64,000 nucleotides of DNA from Stutzerimonas azotifigens DSM 17556 (GTDB taxonomy: Bacteria; Pseudomonadota; Gammaproteobacteria; Pseudomonadales; Pseudomonadaceae): the NCBI RefSeq assembly GCF_000425625.1, contig NZ_KE384407.1:107396-171395 (forward strand). Direction: 5' to 3'. Positions 1-7,415 of this stretch are shown here, in pieces. The notes below the pieces were generated by a model that was not told the origin of the DNA, did no database searches, and saw only the letters and a program-made list of their open reading frames with translations. The position numbers were made by a program, and so were the translations under genes. How positions within the stretch are numbered: the stretch's first letter is position 1; each line of letters begins with the position of its first letter.

Positions 1-842
1 ACGCTGACGCTGGACTGCGGGAAGGCATTGCCGAGCGATTGCTGGATCTTGCGCGCGGCATCCTCGACGTACATCAGGTTCTGCCCGTTCAGGCGGGCGA
101 AGGCCTGTTCGTCGGCGCGCTTGACCGCCGTCTGCACGGGTGTTCCCAGCGCGTCTTCGACCCGGTCGATCAAGGCAATCAGGCCCAGAGCGACCGCCCC
201 GTCGGGAATGCGTACGCGCACTTCGGCCAGGCTGCGTTGGCTATGGGGCGTCGCCAGGGTGGCGTGCTGCCGCAGCCAGGCCGCGATCGCCGCGGATTCG
301 ACGTAACCGCTCGGGCCGAATCGATCGATGAACGCTTGCTCGATGAGCTGTCGAGCCAGGGCCGCGGAACAGGGACAGGTAGACGAGTAGCCGATCTGCA
401 CCGAGGCATCCAGTGAGAATCCGCTTTCGCTCCAGAATGCCTCCAGCCGGACGGGATAGGACTTCCAGCCGCTCAGGCCCTCCGTCAGCAATGCCGGGCG
501 TCGGCACAGTACGGAGAAATTCAGTACGACCCGGGCACGGGTCGAGTGGCAATCCGCATGACTGCTCACCATCTCCGCCAGCAACGCCGACAGGGTGGCC
601 GGCCTGAGCCTTTCGCGCTCGGCGAAGCCGTCCAGGAGCCGATACAGCCGGGACATGTGGATGCCCTTGATCGCGGGATCGGGCAGGTCGACATGGACAT
701 CCGCACGCGCATGGACGGGATGGACGATCTCGGGCTCGTCCAGCGTGATCGGCAGATCGATTCCATCCATCCCCACCCAGTCCAGGGGCAGGCGCGCAAT
801 GGACAGCTCCGTCCGGGCGACGTCGGGCAACAGAATACTCAT
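1..842 (-). CDS. folE2: GTP cyclohydrolase FolE2 (type IB), 3' end cut by window
   Basis: The minus-strand frame opens at an ATG at 842 ([10 protein letters not shown]) and runs off the left edge, giving 280 codons of a family usually about 300 residues long. FolE2 makes 7,8-dihydroneopterin triphosphate from GTP in the cytoplasm, feeding folate synthesis. The SSTCPCSA segment contains the conserved cysteines of the family (Cys156 and Cys158 here), including the metal/active-site cysteine region. FolE2 can use metals other than zinc and is known to stand in for zinc-dependent FolE when zinc is scarce. It is divergent from a Zur-like gene, and the 15-bp Zur-type palindrome lies about 100 bp upstream of this start, which supports zinc-responsive control. 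Confidence 0.93.
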   Translation of the reverse strand, partial: MSILLPDVARTELSIARLPLDWVGMDGIDLPITLDEPEIVHPVHARADVHVDLPDPAIKGIHMSRLYRLLDGFAERERLRPATLSALLAEMVSSHADCHSTRARVVLNFSVLCRRPALLTEGLSGWKSYPVRLEAFWSESGFSLDASVQIGYSSTCPCSAALARQLIEQAFIDRFGPSGYVESAAIAAWLRQHATLATPHSQRSLAEVRVRIPDGAVALGLIALIDRVEDALGTPVQTAVKRADEQAFARLNGQNLMYVEDAARKIQQSLGNAFPQSSVS

Positions 843-941
843 GGCTGACTGGTTTCTCTCAGGGCTCGCAGGGTGCCCGGGGAGGTGCCGGACACCCTGC
901 GAGGGACTTCGGCACCTGGCATGCCCAGGCTTCATCGTAGA

Positions 942-956
942 TGTTATGTTATAACA
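942..956. promoter_or_regulatory. Predicted Zur operator 1 (folE2/zur divergent promoter)
   Basis: The sequence is TGTTATGTTATAACA, a perfect 6-3-6 palindrome, sitting between the divergent folE2 and zur-like starts. The identical 15-mer recurs at 4381-4395 in front of the ABC importer and amidase genes. It matches the AT-rich GTTAT-n3-ATAAC form known for gammaproteobacterial Zur boxes. It would give zinc-dependent repression of folE2 and autoregulation of the regulator. Confidence 0.85.
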
Positions 957-988
957 TATTTTATGTCACTCAACGGGAGCAGGCACCC

Positions 989-1510
989 ATGAACAAGCAG
1001 CGCCGCATACCTGCCAGTGAATCGGGAAAAGAGCGGGCACTGCCCGATAGAGCCGGGGCGGACGGCCACCTGCGGGACGTCGCGCTTACTCCCATCCGGC
1101 GCCTCGTACTGAGGCTGCTGCAGCAGCATCCGCAGGGCGTCAAGGCTTACGATCTGCTAGACCTGATTCGCCCGCTCAAGCCGAACGCTGCGCCACCGAC
1201 CGTTTACCGTGCGCTCAACTTCCTGGTGACCCAAGGCCTGGCGCACAAGATCAGCTGCATGAACCTGTTCATCGCCTGCCACCAGAACGGGCGCCTTCGC
1301 GATGAGGCCGGCCTTTTTCTCGTTTGCCCTCATTGCCATAGCGTCACGGAGTTTTACGACGACACCGCATCGCGGGCGCTGCACCAGGCCCTGTATGCAG
1401 CCGGCTATCGCCTGGACCGCAGCGTGATGGAGATCGGCGCCGTCTGCCCATCGTGCAACGCACAGCATCGCCCACGGCAGCAAAGGCGCGAGAGCACGCC
1501 TCGCCGCTGA
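989..1510 (+). CDS. zur: Fur-family zinc uptake regulator (Zur-like)
   Basis: This 173-aa protein has the Fur-family layout: an N-terminal winged helix with TVYRALNFL as recognition helix, then a C-terminal metal and dimerisation domain with CPHC and CPSC pairs that would hold structural zinc. The segment around AHKISCMNLFIACH resembles Zur rather than Fur. The N-terminal 25 residues are basic and longer than usual. The ATG at 989 is preceded by GGGAG at 975-979. Its context among folE2, a metal ABC importer and an identical pair of palindromes supports the Zur assignment over Fur or PerR. As a repressor it would bind the palindromes when zinc is plentiful. Its own promoter holds such a site, so autoregulation is likely. 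It converges on hisI with a 9-bp gap. Confidence 0.82.
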   Translation: MNKQRRIPASESGKERALPDRAGADGHLRDVALTPIRRLVLRLLQQHPQGVKAYDLLDLIRPLKPNAAPPTVYRALNFLVTQGLAHKISCMNLFIACHQNGRLRDEAGLFLVCPHCHSVTEFYDDTASRALHQALYAAGYRLDRSVMEIGAVCPSCNAQHRPRQQRRESTPRR

Positions 1511-1519
1511 ACGGACTCA

Positions 1520-1933
1520 TCAGGATTCCAGGGCAGCGGCGATGACCTCGACCTCTGCGCCACGAATGGCGTTGTAGAAACAGCTACGGCGATTGGTATG
1601 ACAGGCCGCCCCCGTCTGCTCGACCAGCAGCAAGACGGCATCTCCATCGCAGTCCAGGCGGGCCTCCACCAGACGCTGCCGATGCCCCGAGGTTTCCCCT
1701 TTTCGCCACAGGGCCTGCCTCGAACGGGACCAGTAGCATGCCCAGCCACTGGCCAGGGTCTCCTCCAGCGCCACGCGATTCATCCAGGCCAGCATCAGCA
1801 CCTCGCCGGTGTCATGCTGCTGCGCGATGGCGGCGATCAGCCCATCGGCATTCCAGGGGATGGCGTCAAGCACTTCGGCAACCGGCCGCTTGGCGCCCCT
1901 CGAAGCCTGCTCGAGCCAGAGAAATTCATTCAT
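1520..1933 (-). CDS. hisI: Phosphoribosyl-AMP cyclohydrolase paralogue (HisI)
   Basis: This 137-aa protein would open the purine ring of phosphoribosyl-AMP in histidine synthesis. The family core is clear: DCDGDA around residues 94-99 and [12 protein letters not shown] at about 109-119. Cys95, Cys111 and Cys118 match the three zinc-ligand cysteines of characterised HisI, so a simple loss of the zinc site is not the explanation for its presence here. It lies away from any his operon and its ATG overlaps the stop of the upstream metal-binding protein gene (ATGA), so it is translated with the metal importer. Paralogous copies of zinc enzymes, including HisI, are known in Zur regulons. How this copy helps under low zinc (higher affinity or a different metal) is not visible. 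Confidence 0.9.
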   Translation of the reverse strand: MNEFLWLEQASRGAKRPVAEVLDAIPWNADGLIAAIAQQHDTGEVLMLAWMNRVALEETLASGWACYWSRSRQALWRKGETSGHRQRLVEARLDCDGDAVLLLVEQTGAACHTNRRSCFYNAIRGAEVEVIAAALES

Positions 1934-2805
1934 CGGCGGGCCAGTGCTCGAGTGATGGTTTCGACGTTGTGGCGATACAGCCCCAGGTAGGCGCTGGCCG
2001 GCCCTTCGGATGCCAGGGCGTCCGAATACAGGGTTCCGCCGATCCTGGCGCCCGTTTCGTCGGCGATCTGCTCCAGCAGCCGGGCATCCTTGATGTTCTC
2101 GACGAATACGGCCTTGATGCCCTCCGAGCGGATCAGTCCGATCAGGTCCGCCACTTCCCGGGCGGATGGCTCGTGCTCGGTGGAAAGCCCTTGCGGTGCA
2201 ATGAAATCGATCCCGTACGCCTGCCCGAGGTAGCCAAAGGCGTCATGAGAGGTCACGATCCGATGGCTGCCGGCCGGCAGCCCGCCGAAGCGTTCGCGTG
2301 TCTCGATCAGCAGCGCGTCGATCTGCGAAAGGTAGGCCTCCAGGTTCGCCCGATAACGTTCGGCATGGGCCGGGTCGACCCGTGCGAGCGCCTTGGCGAT
2401 ATTGCCGGCATAGATCTTGGCGTTGGCGAGGTTGTTCCACGCATGGGGATCGGGGATTTGCTGGCCGTCCTCTTCGAGCGTACGCGGGATGACCCCCTGG
2501 CTCGCCTGGACCACCTTCCCGTTTGCGCCCGTGCTGGTCGCCAGCCTATCCAGCCACGGCTCGAAATTCAGGCCGTTCACGATGATCAGATCCGCAGCGG
2601 CGACGCGCCTGGCATCGTCCGGCGTGGTCTCGTAGAGGTGCGCATCGCTGTCCGGGCCGACCAGGTTGGTGAGCTCGATTTCCGCACCGCCAATGTTGCG
2701 GGTGATGTCCGCAAGGATGCTGAAGCTGGTGAGAACCTTCACCCGCTCGGCCGCCGACAGAATCGGCGAAACCATCAGCATCAGGAAAACAACGATCAGC
2801 CGCAT
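1930..2805 (-). CDS. Metal (zinc-type) ABC transporter substrate-binding protein
   Basis: This 291-aa periplasmic cluster A-I binding protein has a signal peptide over about the first 19 residues. His56, His121, His187 and Asp262 fall at the four ligand positions typical of ZnuA/PsaA/TroA-type proteins. It lacks the long histidine-rich loop of classical ZnuA, so it may belong to the AztC/PsaA-like branch. The ATG at 2805 is chosen because AAGGAG sits just upstream and the signal peptide begins there; a longer frame to 2895 would overlap the permease gene. It is the third gene of an importer operon with the ATPase and permease genes, and the operator at 4381-4395 points to zinc. Manganese as substrate is less likely but not excluded. 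Confidence 0.9.
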   Translation of the reverse strand: MRLIVVFLMLMVSPILSAAERVKVLTSFSILADITRNIGGAEIELTNLVGPDSDAHLYETTPDDARRVAAADLIIVNGLNFEPWLDRLATSTGANGKVVQASQGVIPRTLEEDGQQIPDPHAWNNLANAKIYAGNIAKALARVDPAHAERYRANLEAYLSQIDALLIETRERFGGLPAGSHRIVTSHDAFGYLGQAYGIDFIAPQGLSTEHEPSAREVADLIGLIRSEGIKAVFVENIKDARLLEQIADETGARIGGTLYSDALASEGPASAYLGLYRHNVETITRALARR

Positions 2806-2815
2806 GGGGCGCTCC

Positions 2816-3676
2816 TTATTGAGGAATGGAGAGATAACGTCGACGGAACAGGCCATGGACCGGGCCGCACATGACCGAAAACAGATAGGCGCCACCGGCC
2901 ATGACCACGATGGACGGGCCGCTGGACAGAGAGGCGTAATAGGACAGCAGCAACCCTGCCCATACCGAAGCCATGCCGATCAGCGCGGCGATGGCAATCA
3001 GGTTGAGCAGCCGCCGGCTCCAGAACCGGGCGGCCGCTGCAGGCAGCATCATCAGGCCAACCATCATCAACGCGCCGATGGCCTGGAAGCCGACCACGAG
3101 GTTCAGCACCACCAGGCCGAGGAACAGGCCATGGGTAATCGGCCCGTAGCGACTGACCCGGCGCAGGAACAGCGGGTCCAGGCTGTCGAGCAGCAAGGCA
3201 CGGTAGATCGCTGCGAACACCGCCAGGCTACCCAGGGTGACCCACAGGATTGCGCGCAGGGTCTCGGCGTCGACTGCCAGCGCCGAGCCGAACAGCAGCC
3301 CCAGCAGATCGAGACGTTTGCCGGCCAGACCAAGCAGCAACACACCCGAGGCCAGGGAAATCGGATAGATGGCGGCCAGGCTGGCATCCTCGCGCAGGCC
3401 GGTGCGCCTGCTCACCAAGGCCGAGAAACCTGCCACCGCCAGGCCGGCAAGCAGCCCGCCAAGCGACATGGCCACCAGCGACAACCCGGCCAGCCAGAAG
3501 CCGAGCGCCGCACCAGGCAGGATTCCATGGGCAATGGCATCGCCGATCAGGCTCATTCGCCGCAGCATCAGGAACACCCCGAGCGGTGCGGCACTCACGG
3601 CCAGCAGCAATCCGCCGAGCAGCGCCCGACGCATGAAGGTGAACTCAATGAAAGGCTGCCATAGCTGATCGATCAT
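2816..3676 (-). CDS. Metal ABC transporter permease (ABC-3 family)
   Basis: A 286-aa inner-membrane protein with eight to nine hydrophobic segments and the ABC-3 family pattern, including the RRMSLIGDAIAHG region near residues 39-51 that is typical of ZnuB/TroC/MntB permeases. It would form the membrane channel for the zinc taken from the binding protein. Its ATG directly abuts the stop codon of the ATPase gene, and the binding-protein gene starts 10 bp beyond its end, so the three are one transcription unit. Confidence 0.92.
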   Translation of the reverse strand: MIDQLWQPFIEFTFMRRALLGGLLLAVSAAPLGVFLMLRRMSLIGDAIAHGILPGAALGFWLAGLSLVAMSLGGLLAGLAVAGFSALVSRRTGLREDASLAAIYPISLASGVLLLGLAGKRLDLLGLLFGSALAVDAETLRAILWVTLGSLAVFAAIYRALLLDSLDPLFLRRVSRYGPITHGLFLGLVVLNLVVGFQAIGALMMVGLMMLPAAAARFWSRRLLNLIAIAALIGMASVWAGLLLSYYASLSSGPSIVVMAGGAYLFSVMCGPVHGLFRRRYLSIPQ

Positions 3677-4345
3677 TCAGGCGACCTGGCAGTACGCAGC
3701 CTCGCCGATGAGCGAGCCGCTCGGGCCATAGCGACAGCCCAGCCGGTCGATCACCAGGCATTGCCCGATCTCCTGGCGCACGCGCCCCAGATCGTGGCTC
3801 ACCACCACGAGCGTGCGGCCTGTGCGTACCCAGTCATGGATGTGCCGCCAAAACAGCGTCTGGCCGGTGTCGTCGAGTGCCGCATCCGCCTCGTCGAGCA
3901 GCAGCAGCGAGGCCTGCATGAGACTCGCACGAGCCAGCAGGGCCCGTTGCAGCTCTCCTCCGGACAGCGCCTGGAGAGGGCGAGCCTCCAGCCCATCGAG
4001 CTGCCATTCGAACAACACCTGCTCGAGGCGCTGTCTTCGCTGGCCGGCGTCGAGACGCTGCCCCCAGAAACCTGCGCTGACTAGCTCACGCAGATCGATG
4101 GGGAACTGGCGGTCGATGGCCTGTTGCTGGACCAGATAACCGATGCCGCCGAACCTTGGAGCCGAAACGGAAATCCGCCCCGACAACGGCCTCTGCAAGC
4201 CGGCGATCACCTTCAGGAAGCTGCTCTTGCCACAGCCGTTTGAGCCGATCACCGCCGTCAAGCTGCCCTTCGGGAGCTCCAGGTCCAGTGGCGGGGTGAG
4301 CGGGCAACCGGCGGCCCCCCACTGCAATTGATCGCAGAGAATCAT
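3677..4345 (-). CDS. Metal ABC transporter ATP-binding protein
   Basis: A 222-aa ABC ATPase. Walker A reads GSNGCGKSS, the signature is LSGGELQRA and Walker B is LLLLDEAD, followed by the H-loop VVSHD. The GSLTAVIGSNG stretch resembles AztA-type zinc transporter ATPases. The ATG at 4345 gives MILCDQLQWG, which fits the family N-terminus. An ATG six codons upstream (4363) is possible but lies only 18 bp from the operator. Neither start has a strong ribosome binding site. It is the first gene of the importer operon, divergent from the amidase gene, and both share the palindrome at 4381-4395. Confidence 0.9.
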   Translation of the reverse strand: MILCDQLQWGAAGCPLTPPLDLELPKGSLTAVIGSNGCGKSSFLKVIAGLQRPLSGRISVSAPRFGGIGYLVQQQAIDRQFPIDLRELVSAGFWGQRLDAGQRRQRLEQVLFEWQLDGLEARPLQALSGGELQRALLARASLMQASLLLLDEADAALDDTGQTLFWRHIHDWVRTGRTLVVVSHDLGRVRQEIGQCLVIDRLGCRYGPSGSLIGEAAYCQVA

Positions 4346-4380
4346 GCGGAACGTTCTACCCATGGAATGACAGACGTAAA

Positions 4381-4395
4381 TGTTATGTTATAACA
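4381..4395. promoter_or_regulatory. Predicted Zur operator 2 (ABC importer/amidase divergent promoter)
   Basis: The 15-mer is identical to that at 942-956 (TGTTATGTTATAACA). It lies 36-53 bp from the ATPase and amidase starts, in the only intergenic space between them, so one site can control both directions. Two exact copies of an AT-rich palindrome in GC-rich DNA, both beside zinc genes, are unlikely to be chance. Confidence 0.87.
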
Positions 4396-4433
4396 ATACA
4401 AAACGAAACCTCTGTTTCTGCAAGGACTGGCCC

Positions 4434-5624
4434 ATGCACAGGCGCGATCTATTGAGACTCCTGATTGCCGGATTCGCCCTCCCCGTTTCGGCCGCAACGC
4501 AGGCGGCGCAACGAATCACCGGCCTGCGGAGCTGGTACGAAGACGACAGGCTGCGCGTGGTCCTGGACCTCAGCGGCCCTGTCGAGTACAGGACCTTCGA
4601 ACTGGTGTCCCCACCGCGGCTGGTCATCGACCTGACCAACACGCATCTCGATGCCGTTCTTCCGGCCCCCCCAATGCCTGACGGCCCGCTCCGGTCGATA
4701 CGCAGCGGCCTCCGGGGCGCGGATACGCGGCTCGTGTTCGACATGAACGACCCCGTTCGGATGAACGCCTTTGCACTGGGCCCTGACGAAGGCAAGGGAC
4801 ATCGCCTGGTATTGGATTTCCAGCCATTCACGGCGGCGCTCGCAGGCAAAGCTGCCAACCCCACGCCCCCCACGCGAAGCGGGCAGCGCGATATCGTGGT
4901 CGTGATCGACGCCGGTCATGGCGGCAAGGATCCCGGCGCCGTTGGCCTCAAGGGGGAAAAAGAGAAAGCCGTCGCACTGGCCATTGCCCGCCTGCTGGCA
5001 AAGAAGGTGAATAGCCAGCCCGGCTTCAAGGCCCATCTGGTACGCAACGGGGACATCTTCGTGCCGCTTCGCAAGCGCGTCGAAGTGGCCCATCGCCGGA
5101 ACGCCGACCTGTTCATTTCCATACATGCCGACGCCGCTCCCCGGCGCACGGCATCGGGCGCGTCGGTGTATGCCCTGTCGCAGGGCGGCGCCACCTCCAC
5201 GATGGCCCGCTGGCTGGCCGAGCGGGAGAATCATGTCGACCTGCTCGGCAGCGAACGCTTGCTGTCTCTGAAAGACAAGGACCCGATGCTTGCCAAGGTC
5301 ATCCTGGACATGTCGATGACCGCAACCATCACCACCAGCCTCGACCTCGGCAAGGATGTTCTCGACAGCCTGCAGGGCGTTGCGGGCGTCCACCAGAAGC
5401 GCGTCGAACAGGCCGGCTTCGCGGTACTCAAATCGCCGGACATTCCCTCGGTGCTGGTGGAAACGGGCTTCATCTCGAACCCGGGCGATTGCAGAAGACT
5501 GATCGAACCGCGTCATCAGGAGAAGGTGGCGGGCGCCATCTTCGAGGGCCTGCATCGGCACTTCCAGGCCAGGCCGCCGCAGGGCACGCTTCTGGCTCGA
5601 ATGAATGAAAGCCAGAGCGCCTGA
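4434..5624 (+). CDS. amiA: N-acetylmuramoyl-L-alanine amidase (AMIN + Amidase_3)
   Basis: This 396-aa periplasmic enzyme would cleave the bond between N-acetylmuramic acid and the stem peptide of peptidoglycan. The N-terminus MHRRDLLRLL followed by a hydrophobic run and an Ala-rich cleavage region looks like a Tat signal, as in E. coli AmiA and AmiC. An AMIN domain covers roughly residues 28-130. The zinc-dependent Amidase_3 domain follows, with DAGHGG (His162), an ensuing Glu, SIHADA and the catalytic VLVETGF motif near the end. The ATG at 4434 has AAGGA upstream. The second zinc palindrome lies 39 bp before the start. A Zur-controlled amidase paralogue is known in P. aeruginosa, so the symbol is given by analogy. 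It probably keeps cell separation going at low zinc. Confidence 0.88.
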   Translation: MHRRDLLRLLIAGFALPVSAATQAAQRITGLRSWYEDDRLRVVLDLSGPVEYRTFELVSPPRLVIDLTNTHLDAVLPAPPMPDGPLRSIRSGLRGADTRLVFDMNDPVRMNAFALGPDEGKGHRLVLDFQPFTAALAGKAANPTPPTRSGQRDIVVVIDAGHGGKDPGAVGLKGEKEKAVALAIARLLAKKVNSQPGFKAHLVRNGDIFVPLRKRVEVAHRRNADLFISIHADAAPRRTASGASVYALSQGGATSTMARWLAERENHVDLLGSERLLSLKDKDPMLAKVILDMSMTATITTSLDLGKDVLDSLQGVAGVHQKRVEQAGFAVLKSPDIPSVLVETGFISNPGDCRRLIEPRHQEKVAGAIFEGLHRHFQARPPQGTLLARMNESQSA

Positions 5625-5673
5625 GTCGATTGGGTACCATGCGCAGGTGGCGGGTGTGCCGAGCCGGCTCCGT

Positions 5674-6072
5674 CTAGTCGCATCCCTTCAGGCGGTTGCA
5701 GGAGATCCGCCCTTGATCTCCACTGGATGTAGAGAAGCGACTGATGGCGTTCCAGCCAATCAAGCGCGTTCTGCCAACCCAGACATTGCCGTCGCTGCTG
5801 ACACCGCTAAAGAACTGGACACGTCCGAAGCGGGTATTGGTCTGCGCCCAGGACAGGCCGGAGCCCCCATCATGACCGCGCAGGAACATATCGTTTCCCC
5901 ATTGCGCCACCCCATAGTAGCCCCCACGACCGTCCTTGCAGTGCAACAGCATGGCGCTGCGCGTACACGGATTGATGAAGGACGACAGCACCGGGATTTC
6001 CGCTCTTGCCGCCGACGTATTCATCAGCGAAACCCCGAAGAGCAGCAGGGCCAGGGAACGCACAAGCCTCAC
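5674..6072 (-). CDS. Small secreted four-cysteine protein, unknown function, probable Zur target
   Basis: A 132-aa protein with a clear Sec signal peptide (MRLVRSLALLLFG through ARA at about residue 24). The mature part is about 108 residues, rich in Gly, Ser, Trp and Arg, and holds exactly four cysteines (36, 45, 125, 131), which could form two disulfides in the periplasm or outside. I recognise no domain. The start is a GTG with GAGGTG upstream. A near-perfect copy of the zinc operator lies 26 bp before the start. It converges on the amidase gene with a 49-bp gap. The signal peptide and operator make it a credible member of the zinc-starvation regulon; its role is unknown. Confidence 0.75.
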   Translation of the reverse strand: MRLVRSLALLLFGVSLMNTSAARAEIPVLSSFINPCTRSAMLLHCKDGRGGYYGVAQWGNDMFLRGHDGGSGLSWAQTNTRFGRVQFFSGVSSDGNVWVGRTRLIGWNAISRFSTSSGDQGRISCNRLKGCD

Positions 6073-6097
6073 CAGAGTGCACCTCGCCAGATTGCAA

Positions 6098-6112
6098 TGT
6101 TATAAATTAACA
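6098..6112. promoter_or_regulatory. Predicted Zur operator 3 (one mismatch)
   Basis: The sequence TGTTATAAATTAACA has the same 6-3-6 layout as the two exact operators, with a single mismatch in one arm (TTAACA instead of ATAACA). It lies 26-40 bp upstream of the GTG start of the secreted four-cysteine protein on the minus strand, where a repressor would block transcription. Confidence 0.65.
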
Positions 6113-6224
6113 CAATGAGGCTATACGAAGGAGGTGATTGGGTGCGCCAGACCTCCGCAGGAGGCCTTGATGGGGACTGCATGCCGATGGGAGCCGAAAA
6201 ACCGGCAGGACCTTTTCGCAGGCA

Positions 6225-6252
6225 CAAAAAAAGCTGCTCTCGGCAGCTTTCG
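6225..6252 (-). terminator. Rho-independent terminator of the tRNA-Val/tRNA-Asp unit
   Basis: On the minus strand AAGCTGCC GAGA GCAGCTT forms a hairpin followed by a run of seven Ts. It lies 26 bp beyond the 3' end of tRNA-Asp. Confidence 0.85.
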
Positions 6253-6278
6253 TTGCTCATCCAGGAGGATGAAGGATA

Positions 6279-6355
6279 TGGCGCAGCGGACGGGACTCGA
6301 ACCCGCGACCCCCGGCGTGACAGGCCGGTATTCTAACCGACTGAACTACCGCTGC
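6279..6355 (-). tRNA. tRNA-Asp (anticodon GTC)
   Basis: The 77-nt minus-strand gene begins GCAGCGGTAGTTCAG, pairs its 7-bp acceptor stem with CCGCTGC, and ends with discriminator G and an encoded CCA. The anticodon loop reads CTGTCAC, giving GTC. It is transcribed after tRNA-Val from the same promoter. Confidence 0.96.
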
Positions 6356-6389
6356 GCGTCGGCCGGACTTTCATCCGTACTCACAAGGA

Positions 6390-6465
6390 TGGTGGCTGAT
6401 GACGGGATCGAACCGCCGACCCCCTGCGTGTGATGCAGGTGCTCTCCCAGCTGAGCTAATCAGCC
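6390..6465 (-). tRNA. tRNA-Val (anticodon CAC)
   Basis: The 76-nt minus-strand gene begins GGCTGATTAGCTCAG and ends ATCAGCC-A-CCA. The anticodon stem CCTGC/GCAGG encloses the loop ATCACAC, so the anticodon is CAC, reading GUG codons. The T-arm GGTTCGATC is canonical. It is the first gene of a two-tRNA unit. Confidence 0.92.
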
Positions 6466-6485
6466 GTTCGCCTTGCGAGGCGCGC

Positions 6486-6514
6486 AATTTACTCATGCCC
6501 CGGGGCTAAGTCAA
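6486..6514 (-). promoter_or_regulatory. Sigma70-type promoter of the tRNA-Val/tRNA-Asp unit
   Basis: On the minus strand a -35 TTGACT and a -10 TAAATT are separated by 17 bp, ending about 20 bp before the first tRNA. A GC-rich stretch (CCCCGGGG) lies in the spacer. Confidence 0.7.
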
Positions 6515-6743
6515 CAACAGCGTTGAACTTTTTCTTCCACACGCTATCAACCCACTCTGGGCAAAACGATCCGCCCGCACTTTTCACCCGAATCACGGTC
6601 AGCAGAAAACATCAGTCAGGGGCACGCTTCCTTGCCATGCAGCTCGTCATGTGAACCGGCTACCTTCGTGGTCCGGTGGACTGCGGCTGCTATCATCCCG
6701 AGGCTGACAGGAAACCCATTAGAACGGCCAGGGAGTCCGCTAC

Positions 6744-7412
6744 TTGCCTCGCACTGGTAACCTGCAGAAACTTCAGCAACACGCACCTCTGCTTGCTGCC
6801 GCCGTGCTGCTCTGCCTGTTCGCCCTGTACCTGGCCCGGCAGGTCAGCGATTGGCTGCGCCTGGTCGACGAGCCGGTCGCAGTCGACAGCGCGACCGCAC
6901 AGCCGCCCGGCGCGGCGCCCGACCTGCAGCGCATCGCGGGGCTGTTCGGCACGCCGCCGAACCCCGAGGCTCCGGTCGGAGCCGCCCCCGAGACGACCTA
7001 CGCCAGCGACCTCGGCCTGACCCTGCATGGCAGCCTGGTTAACCGCGATCCGACGCGCTCCAGCGCCATCATCCAGCAGCAGGGCATGCCGCCGCAGCTG
7101 TACATGGCCGGCACCGAACTGGTCCCCGGCGTGAAGCTCGAGGCCGTCTACCCCGACCGCATCGAAGTCAGTCGCAACGGCCAGGTCGAGACGCTGTATT
7201 TCCCCACCAGCGCCTCGTCGAGCTACGTCACCCCGGACCTGCAGAACCTCCCCGACCCCACTACCGGCCTTCCGCCGGGCAGCGAACCCGTCCCCACGGA
7301 ATCGGACGCTGCGATGCAGCAGCAGATGGACGCTCTGCGCCAACAGATGGAAGAAGGGGCGAACCCATCCGGCAACCCACCCACCGATGAACAGCCCATG
7401 GAAGACAACTGA
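6744..7412 (+). CDS. gspC: Type II secretion system protein GspC (XcpP-like)
   Basis: This 222-aa inner-membrane protein links the type II secretion platform to the outer-membrane secretin. It has a short cytoplasmic N-terminus, one membrane segment at about residues 14-30, a Pro/Ala linker, a homology region around residues 55-150, and a Gln/Met-rich probable coiled coil near residues 190-210 rather than a PDZ domain, as in P. aeruginosa XcpP. No ATG is available; a TTG at 6744 preceded by GGGAG is the best start. gspD follows after 3 bp. The other gsp genes are not present in the window. Confidence 0.88.
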   Translation: MPRTGNLQKLQQHAPLLAAAVLLCLFALYLARQVSDWLRLVDEPVAVDSATAQPPGAAPDLQRIAGLFGTPPNPEAPVGAAPETTYASDLGLTLHGSLVNRDPTRSSAIIQQQGMPPQLYMAGTELVPGVKLEAVYPDRIEVSRNGQVETLYFPTSASSSYVTPDLQNLPDPTTGLPPGSEPVPTESDAAMQQQMDALRQQMEEGANPSGNPPTDEQPMEDN

Positions 7413-7415
7413 ACG

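Noticed and set aside
6128-6138. AAGGAGGTGAT, a perfect complement of the 16S rRNA 3' end
   Set aside because: The following frames run into the tRNA terminator and tRNA-Asp, and no protein signature is visible. It is probably chance or a remnant; I cannot support a gene.
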